DNA of 64,000 nt from Actinosynnema sp042752395 (GCF_042752395.1 NZ_JBHYXZ010000024.1:1-64000); one strand, 5' to 3'. Positions 25,445-34,465 are shown, numbered from the stretch's first letter. Translations and numbers: made by a program. The notes: generated by a model from the sequence alone, not told the origin.

Positions 25445-25765
25445 ATGCGCGACGGGGTCGGCGAGGTGTGCGTGGTCGGGAATCTGCCGGTGGTGCGGCG
25501 ACGGCGGGTGAAGCGCGCCCTGCGAGCCGCCCGCATGCTGGACGAGGTCGTGGACACCCAGTTGCCGCTGCTCGCGTCGTTCGACGAGCAACGCCGCCGC
25601 CGTTCGGCGAACTACCTGGCCGAACTGGTGAAGCTCGCGCAGGACTACCGGTACTTCGCCAACGGCTGGATCGACGCCAAGGAGCTCGAACGGCGTGGTC
25701 AGGACGCGATGGCGGCGTTGACCCGGCTCCGCGAGGACCCTTCCGCGCGACTGGTCACCGACTAG
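25445..25765 (+). CDS. Small hypothetical protein, 106 residues
   Basis: A basic, mostly helical product (RRRRVKRALRAARMLDEVVD, later SANYLAELVKLAQDYRYF). No signal peptide or membrane helix. The ATG at 25445 has only a weak ribosome site, so the start is uncertain. Codon third positions are GC-rich throughout, supporting real coding. Not recognised. Confidence 0.6.
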   Translation: MRDGVGEVCVVGNLPVVRRRRVKRALRAARMLDEVVDTQLPLLASFDEQRRRRSANYLAELVKLAQDYRYFANGWIDAKELERRGQDAMAALTRLREDPSARLVTD

Positions 25766-25811
25766 GGCGTCCGGAGCAGTTCGTCGCACCGAACGGACCA
25801 CTCGCCGACGC

Positions 25812-26606
25812 CTACCCGCGCCAGGCGCCCGCGTCCCACGCCCGGGTGACGTAGTCGCGGAAGCGCGTCGGCTCCCGCCCGGCGACCCGGGCGACGACGT
25901 CGGTCGGCTCGCCGTCGCCCAGCGCGTCCCACGCCCGGATCTGCCGCTCGGCCGTCTCGGCGGGCACGACCGCGCGGTAGTCGTCGGCCGTGCCCCGGTA
26001 CTCGACCCGGCGGCCGGTCACCTCCCCGATCACGGCCAGGGCCTGCCGGAACGACAACGCCTCCGGCCCGGTGACCTCGTACACCCGGCCTTCGTGCCCG
26101 TCCCCGGTCAGGGCGGCGACGGCCACGGCCGCGATGTCGTCGGCGTCCACGAAGGTCTGCGCCTTCTCGCCGAGCGGCACCACCAGCTCGCCCGCGAGCA
26201 CCGACGGGCGGAAGAACCCCTCGTCGAAGTTCTGGTTGAACCAGTCCGGCCGCAGCACGGTCCACCCGACCCCGGACCCGCGCACCAGCCGTTCGGCGGC
26301 GAGCAGCCGCTCGTCGCGCATCTCCACCACGCCGCGGGAGGACAGCAGGACGAACCGCCGCACACCCCGCGCCACGGCCTCGCCCACGAACGCCGGGTCG
26401 ATCGGCAGCTCGTGCGGCGCCATCAGGTACACCCGCTCGACGCCGGTCAGCGCGGCCGGCCACGTGCCGGGGTCGGTCCAGTCGAAGCGCACGTCGCCGC
26501 GGCGGGACGCCCGGCGCACGGCGTGGCCCAGGTCGGCGAGCCGCGCGGCGACCCGGCGGCCGGTCGAACCGGTGGCTCCCAGGACGAGGATCGGTGCATC
26601 AGCCAT
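25812..26606 (-). CDS. NmrA-like NAD(P)-binding protein
   Basis: A 264-residue atypical SDR. The N-terminal motif VLGATGSTGRRVA binds NAD(P). RRFVLLSSRGVVE and WTVLRPDWFNQNF are typical of the NmrA/azoreductase-like group (QOR2-type), which reduce quinones or act as redox sensors. The ATG at 26606 is preceded by GGGGTG. Monocistronic as far as can be seen, with the convergent small gene 46 nt away. Confidence 0.87.
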   Translation of the reverse strand: MADAPILVLGATGSTGRRVAARLADLGHAVRRASRRGDVRFDWTDPGTWPAALTGVERVYLMAPHELPIDPAFVGEAVARGVRRFVLLSSRGVVEMRDERLLAAERLVRGSGVGWTVLRPDWFNQNFDEGFFRPSVLAGELVVPLGEKAQTFVDADDIAAVAVAALTGDGHEGRVYEVTGPEALSFRQALAVIGEVTGRRVEYRGTADDYRAVVPAETAERQIRAWDALGDGEPTDVVARVAGREPTRFRDYVTRAWDAGAWRG

Positions 26607-26639
26607 GGGTGCACCCCAGCACAGGGGTCCGACAATCCG

Positions 26640-26674
26640 GGGGCGGTGGCTGGGGCACCGCCGGCCACCGCCCC
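26640..26674. terminator. Hairpin downstream of the Cys-rich exported protein gene
   Basis: 11-bp perfect stem GGGGCGGTGGC / GCCACCGCCCC with a 13-nt loop, 13 nt beyond the minus-strand stop at 26687. No U-run. Confidence 0.55.
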
Positions 26675-26686
26675 GCGGATCACCCG

Positions 26687-27469
26687 TCAGGGGTTGCGCC
26701 CCGCCGGGAGGCGGAGGCAGGGGTAGAACGTGTGGGCGAAGTTGTCGTTCCTGTTCGACTTGGTCACCCGGCCGCCGACCTCGACCCGGGCGCAGTACCA
26801 CTCGCCGGTGTCCGGGCTGCCCTTGCGCTTCAGCGCGCTGCCGTGCACGTCGATCCGGACGTTGCTGTTGGACTCGCGGAAGTCGTTGTCGACCTTGGCG
26901 AAGTCGCTCTTGCGGCCCAGCACCGACGACTCGCCGCAGTTGATCGTCGTGCCGACGTAGGCCGCCCACGGCGGACCTCCGACGCTCAGCGACAACCCGC
27001 TCGCGCTGCACTGGTTGCCGTTGAGCCACCGCTGCTCGAACGACGCGCCGCTCAGCTTGACCGCCTTGCGGCCCGACCCGGAGCAGCGGGACCACGCCGA
27101 CACGGTGACCTGCGGCGACACGATCGTGGTCCGGTTGAGCGAGGGGTAGGTCTTCGCCGGCTTGTCGGGTCGGGGGCGCAGCGGCGGGGCCCAGACGTAC
27201 TCGTAGGCGATCGTGCCCTGGATCCTGGTCTTGACGCAGGTGGTGCCGCCCAGGCCCGGCACGCGCTCCCAGTGCGTCTGGTCGATCTTCGCGCTCGCCT
27301 TGACCCTGCGGAGCGGCTCCTTGGCCGCGACGGGCACGGGGGTGGCGGTGGCGCCGTCGGCGCCGGCCCGGTCGTCGGGGGCGAGGCCGACGAGCGCGCC
27401 GAGCGCGACGGCCAGGGCGAGCGCCGCGCCCAGGGCGCGCCCGGTCCGGGAGGTCGTGGTGGACGTCAT
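26687..27469 (-). CDS. Exported Cys-rich protein of unknown function
   Basis: A 260-residue protein with a clear signal peptide (basic start, hydrophobic residues about 12-30, then PDDRAGADG). The mature part has six Cys (in TTCVK, SRCSG, NQCSA, INCGE, YCARV, YPCLR), consistent with three disulfides in an extracellular beta-rich domain. It is the last of three minus-strand genes for exported or anchored proteins, 31 nt after the CHAP gene. Not recognised. Confidence 0.8.
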   Translation of the reverse strand: MTSTTTSRTGRALGAALALAVALGALVGLAPDDRAGADGATATPVPVAAKEPLRRVKASAKIDQTHWERVPGLGGTTCVKTRIQGTIAYEYVWAPPLRPRPDKPAKTYPSLNRTTIVSPQVTVSAWSRCSGSGRKAVKLSGASFEQRWLNGNQCSASGLSLSVGGPPWAAYVGTTINCGESSVLGRKSDFAKVDNDFRESNSNVRIDVHGSALKRKGSPDTGEWYCARVEVGGRVTKSNRNDNFAHTFYPCLRLPAGRNP

Positions 27470-27500
27470 GGTGGGTCTCCGTGGGTGAGGTGGTCGGGGG

Positions 27501-28331
27501 TCAGCCGATGACGCCGTAGGCGGTGGCCACCTGGGACTCGTGCAGGATCACCGGGCCCTCGGGCTCGACCTGCCCGGGCTTGGTGTCCTCGGCCTTCTTC
27601 GGCTGGGTCTTCTTCGTGTCGCTCTTCTTGGAGTCCGTCTTCTTGCCGTCGCTCTTCTTGCCGTCGCTCTTCTTGGTGTCGGTCTTCTTGGTGTCGGATT
27701 TGGCGTCGGTCTTCTTGGTGGCCTTCTTCTTCTCGACGGGCGAGGCGTAACCGGTCACCTGGGACTTCTTCGGGTCGATCGTCACCTTGCGGATCTTGTC
27801 GCCGCTGTTGCCCGAGATCACGGTGATCTTGCCGGTCTTCTTGTCGACGGCCGTGACGATGCCGACGTGGTCGTTGCCGGAGTTCTTGTCGTTGAGGCGG
27901 TAGGTGACCGCGTCACCGGGCTTGACGTTCTTCACGCCCGCCCCGGCCTTCCACGTGTTGTTCTTCAGGCCGTAATCCTTGAAGCTCTTCGCCATCGAGT
28001 TGACGCCGTCGGTCTTGGCCCCGCTCTTGCCCCAGACGTACTTCGTGAAGTCGGCGCACCAGGCCTGGCACCGGCCGTCCGGGCTATAGGCGTTGCAGTT
28101 GACGCCGGTTTCCTTGTTGCGGCTGCTGTTCATCTCCTTCTCGGCGGTTTCCACGATCTTGCGCCGGGTTTCGTCGTCGGCCTGCTGCGACGTGGACTTC
28201 TTGGCGGCGACGAGTTCCACTTCGACCGCGGTGCCGCGGTCGGTGGACATCCCCAACAACGCCACGCCGATCACCGCGGCGGCGAGGACGACGATTCGGG
28301 CGGCGGCTTTTCCGGGCAGGGTGAATCGCAT
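27501..28331 (-). CDS. Exported CHAP-domain peptidase with Lys-rich tail
   Basis: A 276-residue protein. A signal peptide (about 1-32) is followed by a CHAP/NlpC-like amidase domain (about 55-190) with catalytic Cys in CQAWCADFTKYVWG and His in GNDHVGIVTAV. The C-terminal 80 residues are repeats of KKTD/KKSD type (KKTDTKKSDGKKSDGKKTDS), a strongly charged histone-like tail that could bind teichoic or nucleic acid, then a short hydrophobic end. Likely cuts peptidoglycan peptides. The ATG has GGAG upstream. In an apparent operon with its two minus-strand neighbours. Confidence 0.85.
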   Translation of the reverse strand: MRFTLPGKAAARIVVLAAAVIGVALLGMSTDRGTAVEVELVAAKKSTSQQADDETRRKIVETAEKEMNSSRNKETGVNCNAYSPDGRCQAWCADFTKYVWGKSGAKTDGVNSMAKSFKDYGLKNNTWKAGAGVKNVKPGDAVTYRLNDKNSGNDHVGIVTAVDKKTGKITVISGNSGDKIRKVTIDPKKSQVTGYASPVEKKKATKKTDAKSDTKKTDTKKSDGKKSDGKKTDSKKSDTKKTQPKKAEDTKPGQVEPEGPVILHESQVATAYGVIG

Positions 28332-28363
28332 GAGGAATTGCTCCTTCGGAGGTGTTGGGTTGT

Positions 28364-29266
28364 TCAGCGACCGGCGGGCAGGATCGTGAAGGGGCCGTCG
28401 GCGTCGGGCCCGACGAGGATCGGCGTCGGGAAGTCGGGGCGCGCCCCGTCCGTCACCGCGTCCGAGTCCGGGCACGGGACGGGGTTCAGGTCGTGGTCCA
28501 GGGGGACGAGGTAGGTCTCCGGGGCGGTCGGCTCGTACGGCGTCCCGTACACCTCAGGGGTTCCGTACACCTCGGGGGTCTCGTCCACCGGCGTCCCGTA
28601 CACCTCGGGCGTCTCGGGAACCCGCGTCTCGTGCACCTCGGGGCTCGCGGTCGGCGGGGTCGGGTCGTCCGGGGTCGGCTCCGGCTCCGGGTTCGGCTCG
28701 ACCGGTTCGACCGGCTCCTCGGCCTGTTCCGGTTCGCGGGAGCGGTCCGCCAGCACCTCGAACACGGGCTGCGGCGTCACGGGCTGCGGCGTCGCGGGGC
28801 GGGGGCTCTGCGGCTGCGGGGCGGGCACCGGTGCCTGGTCGACCGGCTGCAGGTCAGCGGCCGGTTCGTCGGCGGTGACCGACTCGGCGGGCGGCTCCTC
28901 GGCGATCGGCTCCTGGGCGGTCGGCTCCTCGGTGGCCTGCTCCTGGTCGGCCGGCTCGTCGGCGGGCGGCTCGTCGGCGGGCGTCGGCTCGGCCGGCTCG
29001 GGTTCGGACGGGGTCGTCGGCTGGGCCGGGTCATCGGCCGGGTCCCCTGCCGGGTCTTCAGCCGGGTCCTCGACCAGGTCCGCGGGTGCTCGCGACACGG
29101 GCGGCTCGGCGATGGCCGCGTCCCCGCCCTGCTGGTGGCCGAGCAGGAACGCCGCCACCACCGTCAGCGCGAACGCGGCGAACAGCAGCAGCGCCTTCGT
29201 GGGGTGCTCCCGGTCCCGCGCCGGGGTGGCGAGGCGGTGGCGACCGGTGCTCTGTCGGCGTGGCAT
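28364..29266 (-). CDS. Membrane-anchored Pro/Glu-rich protein with PEVYGTP repeats
   Basis: A 300-residue protein. The cytoplasmic N-terminus is basic (MPRRQSTGRHRLATPARDRE), then one transmembrane helix (about 25-45), then a long Pro/Glu/Ala-rich exported region and three to four PEVYGTP-type repeats near the C-terminus. It resembles a wall-spanning stalk. The ATG at 29266 has an AGGAG almost touching it, so translation may start differently; the frame is open up to 29362. First gene of the exported trio. Confidence 0.72.
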   Translation of the reverse strand: MPRRQSTGRHRLATPARDREHPTKALLLFAAFALTVVAAFLLGHQQGGDAAIAEPPVSRAPADLVEDPAEDPAGDPADDPAQPTTPSEPEPAEPTPADEPPADEPADQEQATEEPTAQEPIAEEPPAESVTADEPAADLQPVDQAPVPAPQPQSPRPATPQPVTPQPVFEVLADRSREPEQAEEPVEPVEPNPEPEPTPDDPTPPTASPEVHETRVPETPEVYGTPVDETPEVYGTPEVYGTPYEPTAPETYLVPLDHDLNPVPCPDSDAVTDGARPDFPTPILVGPDADGPFTILPAGR

Positions 29267-29334
29267 CTCCTGGCCCCTTCTCGTCGGATTCGCTCGCCAC
29301 GAGGCAATCCGTTCGACCGGGGCCGGACAAGCGG

Positions 29335-29367
29335 AAGGGGTGTGCGGGACAGTCCCGCACACCCCTT
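29335..29367. terminator. Strong hairpin between copD and the stalk-protein gene
   Basis: Two perfect 16-nt arms (AAGGGGTGTGCGGGAC and its complement) around one base, 20 nt downstream of the copD stop. It should end the copper operon transcript on the minus strand. Confidence 0.85.
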
Positions 29368-29386
29368 TTCGACGACGCGTCGCGGG

Positions 29387-30409
29387 TCAGGCGACCGGCG
29401 CGCGGGAGAGCACGACGGCCAACCCGAAAGCGATGCCCATGACGGCCAGTTCCACGGCGGCCCAGCCCACGATCGCCGTCGCCTTGTGCTGGGCGATGTG
29501 GGGCAGCAACCGCCACCGGATGTTCGCGCCGAGCACCGCGAGCAGGGCGGCGCACACGACCTTGCCGACCAGCACCAGCCCGTACGACGTGGTGAACAAC
29601 GAACCGGGCAGGCCGACGACCGGGTTCAACGCGAGTTCCAGCACGCCGTTGAACAATCCCGTGACGGACACCAGCGCCAAGGCGACCGTGGCGAGTTTCG
29701 AGAACTTCGGCAGCGCGTCGGCGAGCAGACCGCGCCGGTGCGCGACCAGCACCACCAGCGCGGCCAATCCGCCCGTCCACGCCGCCGCGCCCAACACGTG
29801 CAACTCCATCGAGATCATGGAGTAGTCGTGGTACTTCCAGTTCGACGCGTGACCGGTGACGGGCAGGGGCAGCAAACCGAACATCGCGATCAGGATGCGC
29901 AATTCCGCCGGCACCGATTCACCGCGGCGCACGGCCATGATGCCGATCCACAGGTACACCAGCGCGCAGACCGCGCTGAACAGCAATCCCTGACCGGCCC
30001 CCACGCGCTGGACGTAATCCACGACCATGGGCATGGTCAATTCCGCGTCCGGACGCGTTTCGTACGCCCGGAGCACGATCGACAACAACGCGGTGAAAGC
30101 CCACACGGCCGCGGCGACCACGGCGGCCGGCCGGGCGATCCGCAGCACCGGCTCGGTGAGCGCCGGTCGGGTGAACCCGAGCAGCTTGGGAAGCAGCGAG
30201 AGCCCCACGACGATCGTCGCCGCCACGTCCAGCAGGGTCCGCACCAGCGGTTGCGCGAACCGGGCCACCACCCCGGCCTCGGCCACGCCCACCGCGGCGG
30301 GCGCGGTGGACAGGCCGAGGCCCAACAGCACGCCGACGACCCCGCCCGCCAGCAGGCCGCCCACGACCCAGTACCGGCCGGCGGCGGTGATGGTCCGGTT
30401 CGCGGTCAT
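29387..30409 (-). CDS. copD: CopD-family copper transport membrane protein
   Basis: A 340-residue polytopic protein with about eight hydrophobic helices. The C-terminal half contains the CopD-family segment with SMELHVLGAAAWTGGLAAL and conserved His residues (GHASNWKYHDYS) expected to bind copper. The ATG overlaps the copC stop by ATGA. Works with CopC: periplasmic copper delivered by CopC crosses the membrane through CopD. Confidence 0.9.
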   Translation of the reverse strand: MTANRTITAAGRYWVVGGLLAGGVVGVLLGLGLSTAPAAVGVAEAGVVARFAQPLVRTLLDVAATIVVGLSLLPKLLGFTRPALTEPVLRIARPAAVVAAAVWAFTALLSIVLRAYETRPDAELTMPMVVDYVQRVGAGQGLLFSAVCALVYLWIGIMAVRRGESVPAELRILIAMFGLLPLPVTGHASNWKYHDYSMISMELHVLGAAAWTGGLAALVVLVAHRRGLLADALPKFSKLATVALALVSVTGLFNGVLELALNPVVGLPGSLFTTSYGLVLVGKVVCAALLAVLGANIRWRLLPHIAQHKATAIVGWAAVELAVMGIAFGLAVVLSRAPVA

Positions 30410-30963
30410 CGCCCGCCGTTCTCCTTGGCGTCGCCCGAGCCGCCGCGCACCGCGAAGAACGCGCCACCGGCCAGCAGCACGGCGGCGGCCGCGATCCACA
30501 CCCAGATGGGCACGCCGGACCCGGACGACGACGAGCCCGCGTCCGGGTCGGCCGGGGCCGCCGGCGCGGGCGTGCCGTCACCCGCCTTGGTGAGGGTGAA
30601 CTTGAGCGACCCCGTCACCGGGTGCCCGTCCGCGGACAGAACCCGGTAGCCGACGGTGTACTCGGCGGCCGGCCCCAGCGGCCGGATCGGGAAGACGACG
30701 CTGTTGTTCTTGACCGTCGGCTCGCCCTCCGCTTCCCAGCGCGTGCCCTCGGGGCCGGTGACGGTGATCGTGTTGAACTTCTCGCCGGCCTGCACGGGCT
30801 GGTCGAAGGTCAACGTGACCGTCGCCGGCCCGGTCTCCAGCGAGGACCCGTCCTTCGGGTCGCTGCTGATCAGCACGTTGTGCGCGGACGCGGGCGCGGC
30901 CGTGGCCAGCGCGAGCCCGCCCGCGAGCAAGCCGGTCAGCAGCAGCGAGACGACGCGCCTCAT
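30406..30963 (-). CDS. copC: CopC-domain copper-binding protein, membrane-anchored
   Basis: A 185-residue protein. The signal peptide ends ...APASA and the mature chain starts with His28 (HNVLISSDPKDGSSL), as in CopC where the N-terminal His is a Cu(II) ligand. SADGHPV contains the second His. A linker rich in Ser/Ala and one C-terminal transmembrane helix (about 150-172) anchor it outside the membrane. Coupled by ATGA overlaps to both neighbours. Confidence 0.92.
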   Translation of the reverse strand: MRRVVSLLLTGLLAGGLALATAAPASAHNVLISSDPKDGSSLETGPATVTLTFDQPVQAGEKFNTITVTGPEGTRWEAEGEPTVKNNSVVFPIRPLGPAAEYTVGYRVLSADGHPVTGSLKFTLTKAGDGTPAPAAPADPDAGSSSSGSGVPIWVWIAAAAVLLAGGAFFAVRGGSGDAKENGGR

Positions 30964-31718
30964 GCCGTCGGCTTGCCCGCGCGGCGGGACCGCAGCACGG
31001 CGCCCGCACCCAACCCGAGGCCCAGCGCGCCGACCACGAGGCCCGCGCCGCCCAGCCAGCGGGCCGTGTCGTCGGTCGCGCCGGCCGCGGCGTCGTCGTG
31101 CCCGTCGTCCGCGACCGCGGTGGCCGTGGCGTCGCCGTGGTCGTCGTCGCCGCTCTTCGCGACGAGCTTCAGCACGGGCGCGGGGCGCTCGGGCTCCTCG
31201 CCGCCCTCGGCGGGCGGCGGGGCGTTCCAGTCCACGACCTCGCCGCTGTCGTAGGTCTGCTTGGTGGGCAGGACGAGCTTGTCGGTGTTGTCCGGCAGCG
31301 GCCCGATGGACAGGTCGAACTCGTTGAACTGACCGGGCTCGATGCGGGTGCCCGGGTCGGCGGTCCAGGTGACCGTGCGCACCGCCTCGGTGACCTCGCG
31401 GCCGTGGCTCTTGACCGGCGTGGCCAGCCTCTCCTTGACCGCCTCGACCTTCCAGCCGGGCGTCGGCCTGGTGCTGACCGAGGCCAGCGGGTACTCGGCG
31501 GGCAGGGTCAGCTCCAGCTTCACCGTGCCCGCGTCGGGCCGCTCGTTGGGCACGCGCAGCGTGACCTTGGTGTACCCGCCCTGCACGGCGTTGCCGGGGG
31601 TGGACGCGGTGACGTGCGCGGACGCCAGGCCCGCGGTGGTCAGGCAGAGGAACGCGGCGGTCGCGAGCACGGCGCCGCCCTTGGCGAGCGTGCGCGCGCC
31701 AAATCGATGTGTCGACAT
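30960..31718 (-). CDS. YcnI-like copper-binding exported protein (DUF1775)
   Basis: A 252-residue protein. Signal cleavage after LASA exposes His35 (HVTASTPGNAVQGGY), the copper ligand of YcnI proteins. The beta-domain has RVPNERPDAGTVKLEL and ends around residue 165; a His/Asp-rich linker (DDDHGD, DDGHDD) and a C-terminal helix (about 222-243) follow. It overlaps copC by ATGA. A YcnI-like domain with CopC and CopD suggests a copper acquisition or homeostasis operon. Confidence 0.9.
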   Translation of the reverse strand: MSTHRFGARTLAKGGAVLATAAFLCLTTAGLASAHVTASTPGNAVQGGYTKVTLRVPNERPDAGTVKLELTLPAEYPLASVSTRPTPGWKVEAVKERLATPVKSHGREVTEAVRTVTWTADPGTRIEPGQFNEFDLSIGPLPDNTDKLVLPTKQTYDSGEVVDWNAPPPAEGGEEPERPAPVLKLVAKSGDDDHGDATATAVADDGHDDAAAGATDDTARWLGGAGLVVGALGLGLGAGAVLRSRRAGKPTA

Positions 31719-31768
31719 GAAGTTGTGGCTCCTGAGACCAGAGGACGTGTGTTGGGGGACTCGGGTGG

Positions 31769-32293
31769 TCAGGAACCGGGTGGACCGCGGCGGCCGTGCA
31801 CCCGCCGCCGCAGCACGTCGACCAGCGTGTTCGCCGACGACGCGGGCGTGAGCGCCCACCACTCGCCGACCGGGGCGGGCGGCGCGGGCGGCGGCGGCAG
31901 GAGCCGGGTGACGGCGGTGGCCAGCGCGTGCAGCACGGCGTCGGCACGGGCCAGCAGCAGTCCGGTGAGCAGGGCGGCGACCACGTGCGCGGCCGTCATC
32001 GCGGTCGGGCCGAACCCGAGGCCGGGGCGCTCGGCGGCGTGGTGGCCGAGGTTGAGCAGCGCGTGCTGCCCGACCTGGGCGACGCCCAGCGCGGCCAGGA
32101 TCGTCCAGGGGCGGCGTCCGCGCTCGGCGAGCGCCGTGCCCGCGAACGCGACGAGCACGGTCAGCGGCAGCGCGGGCGCGAACTCGGTGACCGAACCGCC
32201 CGCCGCGCCGTGCGCGGCCACGCTCAGTGCCGCCGAGGTGACGGCCAGCAGCGCGGCCCGCGCGAGGCGGGTCGGAGCGGGCCGGCTGGTCAC
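31769..32293 (-). CDS. Polytopic membrane protein in the copper operon
   Basis: A 174-residue protein with four or five hydrophobic helices and His pairs near helix ends (AAHGAAGG, QHALLNLGHHAAE). These could handle copper, but the family is not recognised. GTG 32293 is preferred because of a GGGG stretch just upstream; GTG 32317 is also in frame. First gene of the operon, 50 nt upstream of the YcnI-like gene, and divergent from the BCCT transporter. Confidence 0.7.
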   Translation of the reverse strand: MTSRPAPTRLARAALLAVTSAALSVAAHGAAGGSVTEFAPALPLTVLVAFAGTALAERGRRPWTILAALGVAQVGQHALLNLGHHAAERPGLGFGPTAMTAAHVVAALLTGLLLARADAVLHALATAVTRLLPPPPAPPAPVGEWWALTPASSANTLVDVLRRRVHGRRGPPGS

Positions 32294-32385
32294 ACCCCAG
32301 AGCGTAGGAGGTCGCACGACGGTGGCGTGAGCCCCTACGGCCGTCCTGGGGTTTCCCCTACGCCGAACGGGGGTATCGGGTACCC

Positions 32386-34053
32386 GTGACGCACGAGAGC
32401 AAACCCGTCCACGAACCCCTGCCCGGTGATCCGAGGGCGGATCGGCCAGGGCGCACGGACCGAGCGGTCTTCGGCGTCGCCGCCGTCGTCACACTGGCGT
32501 TCGTCGCGTGGGGCATCTTCGGCACGGCCTCGCTGGCCGGCGCGTCGAAAGCGGCCCTGACCTGGGTCATCGCCAACCTGGGCTGGGCGTTCGTGCTCAG
32601 CGCGTCGGGCTTCGTGCTGTTCGCCCTCTGGCTCGCGACGAGCCGCTACGGCCGCATCCCCCTCGGCCGCGACGACGAGCAGCCGGAGTTCCGCACGGTC
32701 TCGTGGGTGGCGATGATGTTCAGCGCGGGCATGGGCATCGGCCTGATGTTCTACGGGGTGAACGAGCCGCTCACGCACTTCGTGCAGCCGCCGCCGGGCA
32801 CCGTGGAGGGCGGCACGGACCAGGCGTTGCAGACCGCGATGGCCACCACCCTGTTCCACTGGACGCTGCACCCGTGGGCGATCTACGCGGTGGTGGGCCT
32901 GGCCATCGCCTACGGCAGCTTCCGCCGCGGCCGCAGCCAGCTGATCAGCGCGGCGTTCGCGCCGCTGCTCGGGCGGCGCCGGGCGGCGGGACCGGCCGGC
33001 CGGGCGATCGACGTGCTGGCGATCTTCGCGACGCTGTTCGGGTCGGCCACCTCGCTCGGCCTGGGCGCGTTGCAGATCGGCAGCGGCCTGCGGGTCGCGG
33101 GCTGGCTCGGCGACGTCGGCAACGGCGTGCTGGTCGGCGTCATCGCCGTGCTGACCGCGGCGTTCGTCGCGTCGGCGGTGTCCGGCGTGGCCAAGGGCAT
33201 CCAGTGGCTGTCCAACGTCAACATGGTGCTGGCCGTGGTGCTGGCCGCGTTCGTGTTCGTGGTCGGGCCGACGGTGTTCGTGCTGAACCTCGTGCCGACC
33301 GCGATCGGCGACTACTTCCGCGACCTGGCCGACATGGCGGGCCGGACCGCCGCGTCCGGCGGGGACGCGACGCAGACGTGGCTGTCCGGCTGGACGATCT
33401 TCTACTGGGCGTGGTGGATCTCCTGGACGCCGTTCGTCGGCATGTTCATCGCCCGCATCAGCCGGGGCCGCACGATCCGGCAGTTCGTGGCCGGCGTCAT
33501 CGGCGTGCCGAGCCTGGTCAGCCTGGTGTGGTTCTGCGTGTTCGGCGGCACGGCGATCTTCGTGCAGCGCCACCGCGCGGACCTCGCGGGCGCGTCGTCG
33601 CCGGAGGGCCAGCTGTTCGGGCTGCTCGACCAGTTCCCGCTCGCCACCGTCGCCGGGATCGTGGTGATGGTGCTGGTGGCGATCTTCTTCGTGTCCGGCG
33701 CGGACGCCGCGTCCGTGGTGATGGGCACGCTGTCGCAGCGCGGCTCGATCCGGCCGGGCCGGGGCGTGGTGGTGTTCTGGGGCGTGCTCACGGGCCTGGT
33801 CGCGGCGGTGATGCTGCTGGTCGGCGGGTCGAGCGGGCTGACCGGCCTGCAGAACCTGACCATCATCGCCGCGCTGCCGTTCCTGGTCGTCATGGTCGGC
33901 TTGTGCGTGTCGCTGGCCCGTGACCTGCGCAGCGACCCGCTGATCCGGCGGGAGGAGCGGGTCGCCGAGGTCATGGAGGAGGTCACCGCCCAGATGGGGC
34001 CGGAGGAGACCGCCTACCGGGCGGTGGAGCAGCTCACACGCCGAGGCGTTTGA
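32386..34053 (+). CDS. BCCT-family betaine/choline/carnitine transporter
   Basis: A 555-residue secondary transporter with twelve membrane helices. Family motifs are clear: GMGIGLMFYGVNEP, and the Trp-rich substrate box WTIFYWAWWISWTPFVGM followed by ARISRGRTIRQF. It imports compatible solutes with Na+ or H+ for osmotic protection. The C-terminal cytoplasmic tail is short. The 3' end overlaps the convergent minus-strand gene by 20 nt. Confidence 0.95.
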   Translation: MTHESKPVHEPLPGDPRADRPGRTDRAVFGVAAVVTLAFVAWGIFGTASLAGASKAALTWVIANLGWAFVLSASGFVLFALWLATSRYGRIPLGRDDEQPEFRTVSWVAMMFSAGMGIGLMFYGVNEPLTHFVQPPPGTVEGGTDQALQTAMATTLFHWTLHPWAIYAVVGLAIAYGSFRRGRSQLISAAFAPLLGRRRAAGPAGRAIDVLAIFATLFGSATSLGLGALQIGSGLRVAGWLGDVGNGVLVGVIAVLTAAFVASAVSGVAKGIQWLSNVNMVLAVVLAAFVFVVGPTVFVLNLVPTAIGDYFRDLADMAGRTAASGGDATQTWLSGWTIFYWAWWISWTPFVGMFIARISRGRTIRQFVAGVIGVPSLVSLVWFCVFGGTAIFVQRHRADLAGASSPEGQLFGLLDQFPLATVAGIVVMVLVAIFFVSGADAASVVMGTLSQRGSIRPGRGVVVFWGVLTGLVAAVMLLVGGSSGLTGLQNLTIIAALPFLVVMVGLCVSLARDLRSDPLIRREERVAEVMEEVTAQMGPEETAYRAVEQLTRRGV

Positions 34054-34465
34054 GCAGGTCGGCCTCCATCGCGTCGAGGTCGGCCGAGATCGCGCGGTGC
34101 GCCGCCCGGCGCCGCGGCGCGGGCATCCGCTCCGAGGCCCGCACGGCGGCCAGCAGTTGCGCGAGCCGCTTCTCGACGCCCTCGACGTAGGCCGCGTCGG
34201 AGCCGCGGAGCTGGTCCAGCGCCTCGCCGAAGCCGACGATCCGGGCGTGCAGGCGCGCGCCCTTGCCCGAGTACCGGGTGAGCTGGTCCACCGGCACGCC
34301 CAACCGGGACGCCCGGAAGTGGTCGTAGCGGTCGCTCAGCAACGCGGCGGCCCGCGCCGCCACCGGCGCCACCACCGGGATCAACGCCGGCGCCAGCACC
34401 TTGGCCACGCCCACGAGGTTCTTCGCCCTGCCGGGGGTGAACCCCTTGCCCTTCGCCCGTGCCAC
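34034..34465 (-). CDS. Hypothetical protein, DUF6474-like
   Basis: A 143-residue basic protein starting MARAKGKGFTPGRAKNLVGV. A hydrophobic stretch (VLAPALIPVVAPVAARAAALL) may associate with the membrane, followed by a helical domain rich in Arg/Ala. The pattern resembles a widespread uncharacterised actinobacterial family; the DUF number is from memory. Its last 20 nt overlap the 3' end of the convergent BCCT gene. Confidence 0.72.
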   Translation of the reverse strand: MARAKGKGFTPGRAKNLVGVAKVLAPALIPVVAPVAARAAALLSDRYDHFRASRLGVPVDQLTRYSGKGARLHARIVGFGEALDQLRGSDAAYVEGVEKRLAQLLAAVRASERMPAPRRRAAHRAISADLDAMEADLLKRLGV

